From contig NC_088203.1 of NCBI RefSeq assembly GCF_037126465.1, forward strand, positions 50,114,489-50,178,488: a DNA stretch of 64,000 bases, in the 5' to 3' direction. Position numbers and translations under genes: made by a program. Every line of letters begins with the position of its first letter. Position 1 is the first letter of the stretch. The notes beneath the pieces were generated by a model, which was given only the letters and a program-made list of their open reading frames with translations, made no database searches and was not told the origin of the DNA. Of the stretch, positions 8,483-18,184 are shown one piece after another. The stretch is from Ornithodoros turicata (lineage: Eukaryota; Arthropoda; Arachnida; Ixodida; Argasidae).

Positions 8483-9613
8483 CTAGCGAGTACGCGGTCC
8501 GCTCTTGTAACGACGCAGTGGTTTTCTCGAAAGATCACAACATTCCCCTGCTGAGTTTAATTTGTTGACCGAATGTGGGTTGCTCTCCAATGACTGAACG
8601 CAGAGAACACTCTGTACTCGTACTTTCTGAATCAGTGAATAATTAATTCTGCAGTACAGTACGCCGTCTCCCACACGTTGAGCAAAGACTTGTTGTCCGT
8701 TCACTACAGTGATAACTTCTGACTTCTCCTTGTAGCTCTTTTCAAAAAGCTCCCTGTCGTTGCACATATGGCTCGTCGCTCCAGAGTCAATGTACCAGGC
8801 CCCTGAGAGACTCCCAGCAGGAAAGGCGGCTTCTGAAGAGGACGAGTGACTCGACGCAGCTTTCCTGGCACGCTGTTTGGTGCCAACTCTGCGTGAGCAC
8901 TTCCTTTCTGCATTCCAGGCTGGGCAATCCCGTCTGAAGTGGCGAGGCTTTTTACGGTAGAAGCACTCCCCCGAATCAGCCGCGCTCGAACGGATCACTC
9001 CTTCCTTGGCTTGTGAACGAAGTGCTGATTCAGACTCGCGTGTGGCAGCTGCTAGCTCTCTATTCCTCTTGTACTCGTCCATCAGCTTGCCCTCGACATA
9101 TTCCAGCGTGAGGTATTTTTCCGAGCGAGCATCCAGGGCCGTGACCAGGGTTTCATAGCTGTCTGGAAGTCCACTGAGGAGTAGTGCGGCAACTTGAAAG
9201 ACCGTCGTTTCTTGATCAATGCTCCTCAAGCGTTGAACCAATTCCAAAATGCGCCTAATATACGCTTGCATATCTGCGTCTCTTTCCATGTTCGACTGGT
9301 ACAACTTTCGCAAAAGGTAGAGCTTGTTCCTCAAGTTGGCCCGTTCGTGCACCTTACGGAGCTCTTCCCACATAGACTTCGATGACGAACAATTGCAAAT
9401 ATGCACAATCTGGGTGTCGTCCACGCAGAGAGATATGGTGCTCTGGGCCTTGCGGTCCCCCGCGCTCCAAGCATCCGGTGGGTTGTCTGGCGTGTCGTCA
9501 GAAACATAGGTCCAAGTTTCCTCACGTATCAGTAACATCCTCATCTTGAATTTCCATGACTCATAGTTCCCATCAGTTAGCCGAGCTATGGCAAACTTGT
9601 TCGCTCCATCCAT
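8483..9613 (-). pseudogene. Copia Gag and protease region
   Basis: The ATG at 9613 begins MDGANKFAIARLTDGNYESW, the usual start of copia Gag (UBN2-type capsid), followed by the conserved alpha-helical Gag up to about residue 200. The zinc knuckle near residue 225 is damaged: CFYRKKPRHFRRDC has arginine where the second cysteine of CX2CX4HX4C should be. The aspartic protease signature WYIDSGATSHM follows around 8780. The pre-integrase part shifts frame near 8560. Confidence 0.9.
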
Positions 9614-9677
9614 CTTCAGGCTGTCCCGAAAGTACTCCACACTGACTTCTTAGTGACGCAGTGAAACTCACAGCTGT

Positions 9678-9691
9678 CCTGGTCCGTAACC
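9678..9691 (-). promoter_or_regulatory. Copia-type primer-binding site
   Basis: Directly after the LTR the minus strand reads GGTTACGGACCAGG. This is close to the GGTTATGGGCCC-type site of copia elements, which use an internal part of initiator tRNA-Met as primer. The comparison is from memory of the family. Confidence 0.55.
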
Positions 9692-9835
9692 TGTTGTAAT
9701 TGGAGACTGTCTGACTGACGACTGTTCAGGATGAACGAAGCAGCTTTAATGAAAAAAGAATGAACGTGTGCATGAGCTCATGCTGTAGTGCTCATGCTCC
9801 TTAAATGGGGAGCCGGTTGTCGGCTTCTTCCAACA
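9692..9835 (-). repeat. Copia 5' LTR (144 bp)
   Basis: On the minus strand the segment begins TGTTGGAA and ends TTACAACA, the short TG..CA inverted ends of a copia-class LTR. The sequence beyond 9835 is PLE endonuclease (reading REQRELFLIY), which fixes the outer edge. The partner LTR has been lost, so the 5-bp target duplication cannot be checked. Confidence 0.75.
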
Positions 9836-10135
9836 GTAAATCAGGAACAATTCTCTTTGTGCCCTAAGGCGTTGGGGTGGAAAACCCGATTGCAGAACGA
9901 AAATGGCTATGTCGTTAATTGAGTGGCCGGGTTTACTAAAATGTCGAGACACTGGTAGGTTAGGTTTCTTTGAGACGTCAGACCTGTGGTTGTTGAATCG
10001 GATTCTGAAGGATGTAGCTGTTTGACCGATATATTGGGCCTTGCGCTCATTACATTGAAGAAGATAAAGGACGCTAGAAGAGTTACAGTTAAATAGACCA
10101 TTATTTTTTGTGCGATAGTTAGAATTTGTGCTTTC
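9836..10135 (-). pseudogene. PLE GIY-YIG endonuclease, truncated by copia
   Basis: Two overlapping frames show FIFFNVMSARPNISVKQL (diverged GIY-YIG strand region) and SRHFSKPGHSINDIAIFVLQS followed by REQRELFLIY, where copia begins. A frameshift lies near 9950. Confidence 0.75.
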
Positions 10136-10153
10136 TACTATCGTAGCAGTTTG

Positions 10154-11760
10154 CTATAATTTACAGATCTGGCATCTGCGTCCGTTGCATGGTTGACAAC
10201 CGTTATGTTCCGACGGCTTGTTTAAGTTGGCGTTCACAAGTCTATCTTGGATGTTCCTTGCTCGGCGATAAGTAACGCGGGGCTCCGGAAACACCTGACT
10301 CATACGATCAGGTTGGGTGAGGATTGCATAGTGCCGTTTAAGTATGCGGCTTACGTCAGGGGCATAGCCGTTGAAGCTAATAGTGAGGTTCACTGAAGAA
10401 TTCTTATCGGCTCGGGGCTGTCTTTGGATTAGGTTATCTCGATCGGTTGGTCTAGCTCTGGCTATGGCATCTTTTACGACTTGATTAGGATATTTTCTAT
10501 TTGCGAAAGTTTCTTCAAGGCTCTCAAGAAGATTGTCTAGTTCATCATCGTTAGAACGTATTCTCCGGTAACGCAGCGCTTGACTATAAGGGATAGCTAG
10601 CCTAGTGTGTCTGGGGTGGCAACTCTGGAACAATAGATACTGTTGGGAGTAGGTAGGCTTTCGATACAGACTGGTGGTTATGGTTCCATTATGGTTCCGC
10701 TTCCACATCCAGAAAATTGATAACTGAGGAGGAGTAATTGAATATAAATTTATTACTGGGGATGGCACTTGGTTAAAATCGTTAACGAACAACTGAAGAT
10801 CGCATTCGGAGTAGGGCCAAATAATGAATATATCATCTAGGAATCGCTTATATAGGAGTGGCTTCAGTGCACAATTTCTGAGGAACGGCTCTTCCAAGGA
10901 TGCCATGAAGATATTTGCATGGTTCGGGGTCATTTTTGTTCCCATTGCTGTACCATTGACCTGTATGTAGTGTTTGTCCGAAAAACCAAAAAGGCTGCCA
11001 GGCACACGTACACAGAGAGAGAGAGAGAGAAAAAAAAAAACTCTACGCGGATGTTCAACGCAGAAAGGAGAAGAAATTGACACCAGTTCCCCCCTTTTTT
11101 TGTCTCTGTAGTGTTTGTCGTCGAATTCGAAGTTATTGCATGTTAGAATCAGATTCGGGAGTTCCGTGAGAACGGACGTATCATAACTCTGATCGGGTTG
11201 ATTCTTAAATGCACACTCTGCTGCTGCTATTCCATCTGAGTGGGGAATGTTAGTATACAGGAAAGTGACATCTAGAGTTGCTAACAGACAGTTAGGGGCA
11301 ACGTTTATTTTACGTATATCTTGAAGGAAGTGGTTGGTGTCCTTAACGTATGCGTCGAATGTAGACGGGATGGGCTTGAGGAGATGATCCACGAATGATG
11401 AAAGATTCTCAGTGCCTGTACGATTACAGGAAACAATCGTCCTTCCGGGGTTACCTGGCTTATGTATCTTGGGGAGCATGCAAAATCTACCAGGCCTAGG
11501 GTCCTTTGGGAGTAAATACTGTTACAAGTTCTCGTCAATCTTTTTAGCGTTTTTTTAACCTTGTTAGTACTTTGGTTACATTGGCACTAATTTCGGGGGT
11601 GGGGTAAGTTTCCAGAGGTCTGTAAAATTCCGCGCACTGAAGTTGGCGGAGGCCTTCTGTAACGTATGATTGTTCATCCATTACAACTATCGCGCTTCCT
11701 TTATCTGCCCTCTTAATTACGATATCTTTGTCGTTCTCTAATGCCGACAAGCGACCAGAG
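10154..11760 (-). pseudogene. PLE reverse transcriptase
   Basis: The N-terminal piece (11544-11760) has KDIVIKRADKGSAIVVMDEQ. After a frameshift in a T-run at 11545-11555 comes MLPKIHKPGNPGRTIVS, NFEFDDKHY, AMGTKM, the catalytic RFLDDIFIIW and CHPRHTRLAIPYSQALRYRR. A 47-codon insertion sits between DKHY and the second DKHY, caused by a small inserted element. The domain order and FLDD motif assign it to Penelope. Confidence 0.9.
10979..11119. mobile_element. 128-bp insertion with 13-bp target duplication inside PLE RT
   Basis: The 13-mer TGTAGTGTTTGTC occurs at 10966-10978 and again at 11107-11119, flanking 128 bp that do not belong to the RT. The insert contains a (GA)n/A-run and a C6T7 block. 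Insert plus duplication is 141 bp, exactly 47 codons, and it introduces no stop, so the RT frame stays open through it. Its family is not recognised; a short SINE-like retroposon is likely. Confidence 0.85.
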
Positions 11761-11839
11761 AAACAAATATGAAGCTGCAGCGCTGAACGTAAATAAATGG
11801 CTCTGCAACTAAGGCTGGAGATGCCGAAGACCAAATACT

Positions 11840-12815
11840 TCTAGGTTAGAAGGTACAAAAAAAGAAAAACAGCACTGCGGCGTAATAATGTTGCTTCAAA
11901 AGTGTAACATCGCAGAGTTTGTGAGAGTCAATTAGTGCATTTAGTTATGTTGGTCACCTCCTGCACCAATTTTTAATAAGGATGAATTGCGTTGTTACCA
12001 ACCAGGACCTAAGCCTGAACTATGATCTAATAATAATAATAGTATTTATCTATGACGTATATTGTCCCGAAGCGAAATGGGCTGGCGAGTCGTCGAATAA
12101 ACAGCAAACGGTTTATTAAACTACTTGGTAGCAAAACACAAGAGTGATAGCTCTCTGAACTCAACTGAGTCCAAAGAAAGAATGCTCCAGCCTGGAGCGC
12201 ACAAGCATTTAAGCGCCGCGCCGAAAGGTCTAGAAACAGGACGTGCGTTTGCCAGAGAGCAGGCGATGTGTCTGGAAGCTTCTTGCTTCTTCTTCAGCAC
12301 GTGCCGGGATGAGATGTACCGTTCCCCCCCCCCCCCCGTGCCTGCCCTGGAAGTTTCTCGAAGATGATTCGTGGCAATATGGACCTTCAACACTAATTTG
12401 GTCTAAGTTTCACACTTGGCTTTTAGTGAAATTCGAAGCTCCTCTGTAGCGCTGACAGGAGACTTGCAGAGCAGAGAATTTGTTTATTTATATTTTCCAA
12501 AGAACACGTAACAAACAATGTGTGTACCAACTGTATTCAAACAAATACAAATATACTTTGTTTTAGCTATGTGCATGTTAGCAGATTACAGGTGACCGAT
12601 GACACACAATGGGCGTCAATGTTGAGAACACAAATATACTACCACTGCAGGCTCTGTCCTGAGATTCTAAGTCACCATTTGTCAGAAAGCAATGACCACG
12701 CACAATAATCCTCAGCATTGCACATATCTATGGAACATGTTAATCACTTTGGAATGTCACAGACATGTCATGGAGGCCGGCACATGGTTAGTGGTGTTAA
12801 ACAGACAACTGTTTG
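11840..12815. other. Unassigned region
   Basis: No convincing gene. A C-run lies at 12326-12337. The stretch 12090-12450 with short overlapping ORFs on both strands may be a decayed LTR or gene fragment, but nothing can be assigned. Confidence 0.3.
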
Positions 12816-13133
12816 TCAAATTTTAGGCACAAACAGAGTTTTGGCACCTGTATGTTGAGACAGATGTCTCTCTACATACTTTGCCATGACACAAATATAT
12901 GAACCAACAAATGTACTTTCTACTTGATTATGGTTATTAGTCAACACTGCCAAGAATCTGGGAACACAGTCTTGAACACACTCTTCAAAATGACCTTCAC
13001 ACACAACACATTTTAGGTCAATGAGAGTCCAGAATGATCTCCTCTCCTTCCCCATTGGCTGACAACAATTTTCTACGACTTTGCATAAGGGGAAGTTAGT
13101 ACAGGCAAGCGCACACGTTCTTTTTTTGAGCAA
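12816..13133 (-). CDS. Unidentified cysteine-rich ORF
   Basis: A 105-codon open frame contains nine cysteines, including CVVCEGHFEECVQDC, and ends YVERHLSQHTGAKTLFVPKI. No family is recognised. Composition and the clustered cysteines suggest a real exon, possibly zinc-binding, of a decayed gene or transposon. A chance ORF cannot be excluded. It lies outside the Polinton repeats. Confidence 0.25.
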   Translation of the reverse strand: MLKKRTCALACTNFPLCKVVENCCQPMGKERRSFWTLIDLKCVVCEGHFEECVQDCVPRFLAVLTNNHNQVESTFVGSYICVMAKYVERHLSQHTGAKTLFVPKI

Positions 13134-13139
13134 ATCAGT

Positions 13140-13771
13140 ATTCAGAGCGTTACCATACTGTGGTAGGCCTGCAGTGCATTACGTGGTACAGCACACACTG
13201 TAAACAATTTCACCGTGAAACATGCCCCCCCCGTTCTAATGACAGTCTTCTCCGGTTTTTCAAACTGCCATTTCCGATAGTGGTTTATGATATGCCACAG
13301 TATTTCTAAATCTTTACTGTAGTTTACTGGTTGTAGCAGAAAAAGATACCATTGTTTGCGATCACAGGACGCAAGCCATAAATGCTATACGGCAACAGTA
13401 CATGCTGCTGTCTAGTAGTTGTTCGTGTTTGGACATGGTGTGGTGCATGCAGGGTAAATTCCATGCTTAAAATATCCAAACGTGAACAACTGTTAGACAT
13501 CATGATGTAGAATGCTGTGTAGTATTTATGTCCCGTATCTTGTGACCAAAACCAATATGTGCTTTTGCTCATGCTGCAGAGCACAGGCGAAATGAACTGC
13601 TTGTGAAGATAACAACATGAAGCCCAAGGCGCGGAGGAAAGGCATGACTTCACGATCTCTGTGTCAATTGTTCCATGTTGTAATTGTGTAGCAGCTCGCC
13701 TGTACCTGAGAATAAGTTTGATGCATTGTGCACGCACCTTAGACATGCAGTGTGTGTTGTGATAGTAATGC
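13140..13771. other. Unassigned region with a weak minus-strand ORF
   Basis: A 155-codon minus-strand frame at 13324-13791 has no recognisable domain and runs into the neighbouring repeat, so it is not called as a gene. Nothing else is visible. Confidence 0.3.
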
Positions 13772-14266
13772 AGTAGTGGTATATATAACATCTGGGAACA
13801 ATGGCCCGCTCAGGTTACATGCGACACGGACACGCACGATAAGATATCTCAGAAAACAATGGAAATCATGTATCGATAGTGTGAACAATGGGTTCCCAGG
13901 TTTCAATAGCATGCGCCACCAGGATAAGGTAACGGTTAACTCAGGTAAACAATGGGAACTCACGTGTCGATAGTGTTTGATAGGCACCTGGATGCACATT
14001 TAATGACATGTAATAACACGCAAATGACATGTAATAACACGCAAATGACATTTAATAACAAGCAATAACATCCGATGACATTTAATGGCATTTTTCCGAT
14101 CGGGTTGACGTCACGATCAGTCCGTCACCAGGTCGGTTGCCGCGTTAGAGCTCCAGGTAGTTTTGGTTTCGGTTCCCACCAAGCGCCCTCTAGTTTTCAA
14201 GCTTTGGCCGTCTGTAGTTTCAGTTTCGGTTTCGGTTTTAAATAAATGGACGCCGAGCTTGGTTGT
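13772..14266. repeat. Left copy of a ~500-bp inverted repeat (partner at 56301-56814)
   Basis: The segment is the reverse complement of 56301-56814 along its whole length. It carries 21-22-bp subrepeats (ATGACATGTAATAACACGCAA type) at 14003-14090. At 14165-14240 it also has a block (GCCCTCTAG..CAAGCTTTGGCCGTCTG) homologous to one inside the Polinton terminal repeat next door. It is probably an outer part of a Polinton terminus, present once here and once, alone, 42 kb away. Confidence 0.85.
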
Positions 14267-14407
14267 TCCACGTCTAGTTCTGGTTTCAGTTTCGAATTCG
14301 TAGGTGTTGAATGGTTGCCAGATGCCCTCTGGTTTCAAGCTTTTGACCGTCTGTAATTTCGGTTTCAAACCACAGCAACGCTAGTTTCGCTGTGACAACG
14401 TCAACGC
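14260..14407. repeat. Polinton left terminal inverted repeat
   Basis: 148 bp starting TTGGTTGTTCCACGTCTAGT and ending CAACGTCAACGCA, the reverse complement of 27570-27717 with few mismatches. The expected AGT start is not evident on this side, where the end merges with the 13772-14266 repeat. Confidence 0.85.
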
Positions 14408-14672
14408 ATTTTCTGGTGATATAAATTATGCGTACACGTAGAAATTTCATCAGAAAAAAAACATGGTTGACCAGTTCTATGTGAACCTGCTCTCAAATGC
14501 GTCTTTGGATGTGTTTCCCGACAACACAATGAGCAAGTTCCGAGTAAAGCTAGCCCATCCACAGAAGTTGGAGGGTAGGTGAGAGGCCGCTTTAACAGAA
14601 ATCAACATCCCTTTTGCGATTAAAAATGTCACTGACACTGTCAATAGTATATCGGAAACGACATTCCTTGAA

Positions 14673-14993
14673 TGCAACAACTGAGGGAAAAGAGGCGCTG
14701 ACGCCAGGAATCGAACCTGGGTCTTCTGATTTCCGGTGAGATATGCTACTACTACACCACACCAGCATGCCGTTTCCCATGAGTCATTGAGTGCCTCAAG
14801 TACGGGGGGGACGGACAACCAACCACGCTATTCCCATTCTCTCTTACATCTTTCTCACCCACTCTCTCATTCATACACGGCCAGGGCGATCTGTAAACGA
14901 CGTAAACAACGATATTTTAGCATATCTGACCGGAAATCGGAAGACCCAGGTTCGATTCCTGGCGTCAGCGCCTCTTTCCCCTCAGTTGTTGCA
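14673..14993. mobile_element. Inverted pair of tRNA-derived SINE-like sequences inside the Polinton gene
   Basis: The insertion begins TGCAACAACTGAGGG and ends with its reverse complement CCCTCAGTTGTTGCA. The left arm carries a complete tRNA-like fold on the minus strand and the right arm the same unit on the plus strand. About 130 bp of unrelated sequence with CT-rich repeats lies between them. It splits the minor-capsid-type gene. Confidence 0.8.
14697..14766 (-). repeat. tRNA-like head of SINE (pseudo-tRNA)
   Basis: A 70-nt cloverleaf is visible on the minus strand: acceptor GCTGGTG pairs with CGTCAGC, and there are an A box (TGGTGTAGTAGTAGC) and a B box (GGTTCGATTCC). The anticodon loop CCGGAAA lacks the normal U33 and the anticodon stem has a mismatch, so it is a tRNA-derived repeat and not a working tRNA. 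The plus-strand arm ends at 14969 with the same B box but a decayed 5' half. Confidence 0.7.
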
Positions 14994-15965
14994 TTAATTG
15001 ATTTCCGGGCGTATGACGCTTACATGTTTGTGTCGTCCCTAAGTGTGGTCTACCTCGGCCAAATCTCGTTGTTTACGACATTCCTTGGTTCTACGATTGA
15101 AGCAACAGAGAAGGTCAAGTTCAACGCTAGTGAAAACGTTCTCTTGCCTTTGAGACAATTTTTAGCAAAGCATTTGCAGTATAAGGCAAGAATTATACGT
15201 GGTAGCGGTCATTATGAGATACAACTTCCTCTGAACTATGGGTTGGAAATTAGCGCAACTCTTGCCGCTAAGCTTGGCATGGCTGAAAAGATAATCGGCT
15301 GTGGGGAGTTGGACAGAGGGTCACCCGTGAAGCTACTCAAATACCAGGTGGATACGGAAGAAACGATTAACATAGTTACCTATCGTTCACGAACGGTAAA
15401 GTATGAAGTTCCAGAAGGCTACTACGAATCAGGGAAGGACCTCGTTAATTCCATTAACCATGCGTATCGAACAAAGCTTCATTTGTTGCAAGATGCTCGT
15501 CTCCTCGTGTGTAACCCATACAACGGAATTGGTCACCTGGAACGCATGAACGATGGCTATGTGACCTTTCATCCTTACTGGCTTTGATATTGGGCTTCGG
15601 AAAGAGGACAACTTTCTCAACTTATGCAGTCGCCGTACGAGACGGGTGTCTATTCCCTGCTCAAAACTATATTTTCATATACTGCGATGTCATCGAGAAC
15701 AAATTTGTGGGTGACGTGACAGCACCACTTCTTCGATCGATACCGTTCAGAGTCCAGGGTAGGAATGATGTGATGTCTTATTTATTCACAAATCTCTACT
15801 ATAAATATGTATCTGCGAAGGAATTGACAACCATTCAAATCGAGTTGGCAAACGAGATAGGTGATTTCATTCCATTCATTTCTGGCTCTGAACGTGTCGG
15901 GTTGACGATCCACCTACGTAAATGTATATAACAAACCCACCATGTTGCATAGCGCATTTTGGTGC

Positions 15966-16282
15966 AGGAAAGCGAGAGCATCTACCACACTATTCTGCTC
16001 CAGAACTTTTATCAGATTGAAGGAGGCATATTTGGTGACGTATTGAAGGGTTTCTTGCCCATACTGACCAAGAAGGTAGCACCATACGTTGGAAGAAAGC
16101 TCCTTGATATTGGAAGACATATAGCCGAGGAAGTCCAGCAAGGAGCATCATTTCGAGAAGCCGTCAAGAAAGGAGTAGACCGCACAGTGCATAAAACTCA
16201 TGACGAGTTATTTCAGAGACTCACAGCGAAAGGAAGAAAATGCAAGGCCGGTAAACAAGCTCGACCTGCGGAGGAAATCTGA
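15966..16282 (+). CDS. Polinton PX-type (core/capsid-associated) protein
   Basis: About 105 codons. The core IEGGIFGDVLKGFLPILTKK is followed by a helical KLLDIGRHIAEEVQQGASFREAVKK and a basic tail (RLTAKGRKCKAGKQAR). This glycine/hydrophobic then basic layout is that of the PX protein encoded just before the capsid protein in Polintons, thought to be a virion-associated DNA-binding or membrane-active protein. There is no ATG at the start; GGTGCAG directly before GAAAGCGAG looks like a splice acceptor, so the first codons may lie upstream. Confidence 0.65.
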
Positions 16283-16320
16283 CTTCTTTACTTGACAGAA
16301 AAAAAAAGTCTATTGCAGTA

Positions 16321-17611
16321 GTGCATAAAGATTCCTGTCTGTGTACTACAAACCAGCTGGAACTCTTCTCTCTTTCACCTACAAACTTTGCTTTGAAGAA
16401 GTCTGAATACGTCGAGTTTTTCCCAGTATCTGCTCCGACATCAAGCGGAGTGATCGAGTACAATGTTCCGGGACTCGGTGGGGGCTTCTTTGATCTTCAA
16501 TCCAGCTTTTTGCACATTCAGTGCAAGATCATTCGAAAGAATGGAGATCCAGCGGTAACTACAACAAGCACTTCAACAACACCTGATGCAGTCATACCTG
16601 TCCAAGCGTTTGGTTCATCGTTGTTTCAACACGTACATATCTACCTGAATTCAGCCTTGGTTTCGAGTTTCGAACATTATGGTTACCGTTCCTACCTGGA
16701 CATCATTACGAATGCCAACAATGTAACTCAGACACACACCTTCAGCAATGTTATACGAGCCAGACCCTTTAGGTACGAGTGAGGTATATGCTCCCACATC
16801 TGATTCAAACGGAGTTTTCGCTCGTTACAAGCGAACCAGAGGATCGGCACTGTATGACGTGTACAGCCCAATCTTCAGCAACATATGTCAACAACAGAAG
16901 CTCATTCTTAACGGAACTGACATAAGAGTTGTGCTACGTCAAGCGTCGGACGATTTTCGTCTATTGCAAGCTGAGGGTTCAACAGAAAAGCACACTGTGG
17001 AATTTTCACGTATCGTGCTCTACCTCCGACGTGTTCAGCTATCGCCGAGTATACTTGTTGGTATAGAACGAAGACTTCAAACAACACCTGCAGTATACCT
17101 TCTCCGAGGACTGGAAATTAAGTACAGAACCATCGCCCCTAACCAATCTCAGGTGATATTTGACGACTTGGACAGCGAGCGAGTTCCCTCCAAGTTAACA
17201 GTATTGATGGTCAGGAGCGATGCCTACCAAGGTAGCAGACCACGAAACCCATTCAAGCTTGAGAACTTCAAACTAAAACGAGCAGTACTGGACGTTGGTG
17301 GACAACAGTACACAGATGAGTTCGACTTCCAACGAGACATCTATTCCAAAGCCTATATACACGTGCTTCACAAACTAAAACACAAGGATATACCAATGGC
17401 TCCAGCTGCGTATGCAAAAGAGACATTTATGCTTTATTACCATCTGACTCCAGATGCAGAAGTGAATGCCCTTTGTCCTGTTGTTCAAGCCAACGTTCGT
17501 CTGACCCTAACGTTTGCTGCCAATCTCACAGAAGCAGTTACGCTGTTGTTTGTGTCCGAAACACCTCGTGTGCTAGAAATCAACAAAGACAGACGAGTGA
17601 AATTTGTGTGA
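16321..17611 (+). pseudogene. Polinton major capsid protein (double jelly roll), one frameshift
   Basis: Two overlapping frames (16321-16782 and 16748-17611) together match the Polinton capsid protein, also annotated in animals as F54H12.2-like. The N-terminal half has VEFFPVSAPTSSGVIEYNVP, DLQSSFLHIQCKII and SSLFQHVHIYLN. The C-terminal half has FSNICQQQKLILNGTDIRVV, SDAYQGSRPRNPF and DVGGQQY. The frame changes near 16750-16780. The first open frame starts at GTG after a possible splice acceptor (TTGCAG), so the true start is unclear. Total length, about 430 codons, is near the family norm. Confidence 0.9.
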
Positions 17612-17620
17612 AGAATAAAC

Positions 17621-18081
17621 ATGGAGGAGTGGCAGTTCTATGCGGCATTCAGTAGACACTACTGCACCAGAGAACTGTTTCGGGGAACCTTTGCATGCAA
17701 TGAAATCGCAAAACAGGAAGCCAGACCCGGCATTTATGTGATTAACACAGCTCCAAGGAGCAGTAACGGTGAACATTGGACCATGACTTATGTTTTCGGT
17801 GACAATGTGGTTATATATTTTGATAGTTACGGCATTCAGCCCGTCTACAAAGAATTCTACCATTTTACTATAACAAGAAAAGACTTCACGGCTACGGATC
17901 AGCTACATGTGGCCTCTACTGCCTGTATGTAGGCAGCATGCTGGCTTGTGGATTCTCGCTCCAAGAGTGCACTCAGAGATTTTCGTAACAAACTTCACAC
18001 TGAACGACAAGCTGATACCCGTCCTTGTACGCAAGGAATTCACAAGAAAGACAGACAACATGTCATGTTGCAGTGTACTTT
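17621..18081 (+). pseudogene. Polinton adenovirus-type cysteine protease, frameshifted
   Basis: The ATG at 17621 opens a frame with the adenain-like features GEHWTMTYV (catalytic His), VVIYFDSYGIQP (catalytic Asp) and FYHFTITRKDF. The catalytic cysteine motif TCGLYC lies at 17907-17925 in the neighbouring frame, so a frameshift near 17885 separates it from the His-Asp half. A further frame change follows near 17985. The enzyme would mature the capsid proteins. An AATAAA at 18087 can serve as polyadenylation signal. Confidence 0.85.
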
Positions 18082-18184
18082 GACACAATAAAATTTCCAT
18101 GTTGTTACAGGCCAATCTTATATAAAAAAACAACAGCATTACAACAACAACAGCCAGCTAGGACAACATATGCATAAAAACTGT

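Larger units (their letters stand above)
6840..9835 (-). mobile_element. Truncated Ty1/copia retrotransposon
   Basis: Read leftward it has a 5' LTR (9692-9835), primer-binding site, Gag, aspartic protease, integrase and the beginning of the RT. RT is cut at about 6838 by a TA microsatellite, so most of the RT, the RNase H and the 3' LTR are gone. Frameshifts separate Gag-protease from integrase and split the integrase. It is inserted inside the endonuclease of PLE fragment 3, so it is younger than that PLE. Confidence 0.9.
9836..11760 (-). mobile_element. Penelope-like retroelement fragment 3
   Basis: This is the most complete PLE here. It has the RT N-terminal block (IVIKRADKGSAIVVMD), full RT core, cysteine linker and most of GIY-YIG. 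The 3' end is cut by the copia insertion at 9836 and the 5' end diverges at about 11760. Frames are broken near 11540, 10150 and 9950. Confidence 0.9.
14463..15931 (+). pseudogene. Polinton minor-capsid-type (PY-like) protein, disrupted
   Basis: The ATG at 14463 opens a frame with FYVNLLSNASLDVFPDNT, a start that recurs in Polinton proteins of this position. The first frame stops at about 14580, another continues to about 14675 (LTEINIPFAIKNV), then a 320-bp insertion interrupts it. The rest lies in two frames, 15000-15587 and 15584-15931, the latter with YIFIYCDVIENKFVGDV and a beta-rich C-terminus. Role as minor capsid or penton-type protein is inferred from family and position just before PX and the capsid gene. 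Confidence 0.6.

Noticed and set aside
14697..14766. A functional tRNA gene
   Set aside because: The anticodon loop lacks U33, the anticodon stem has a mismatch and the unit is present twice in inverted orientation within a repeat, so it is a tRNA-derived SINE head.
14736..15587. One continuous 283-codon protein
   Set aside because: Its first ~85 codons translate the SINE-like insertion; only the part after about 15000 belongs to the minor-capsid-type protein.
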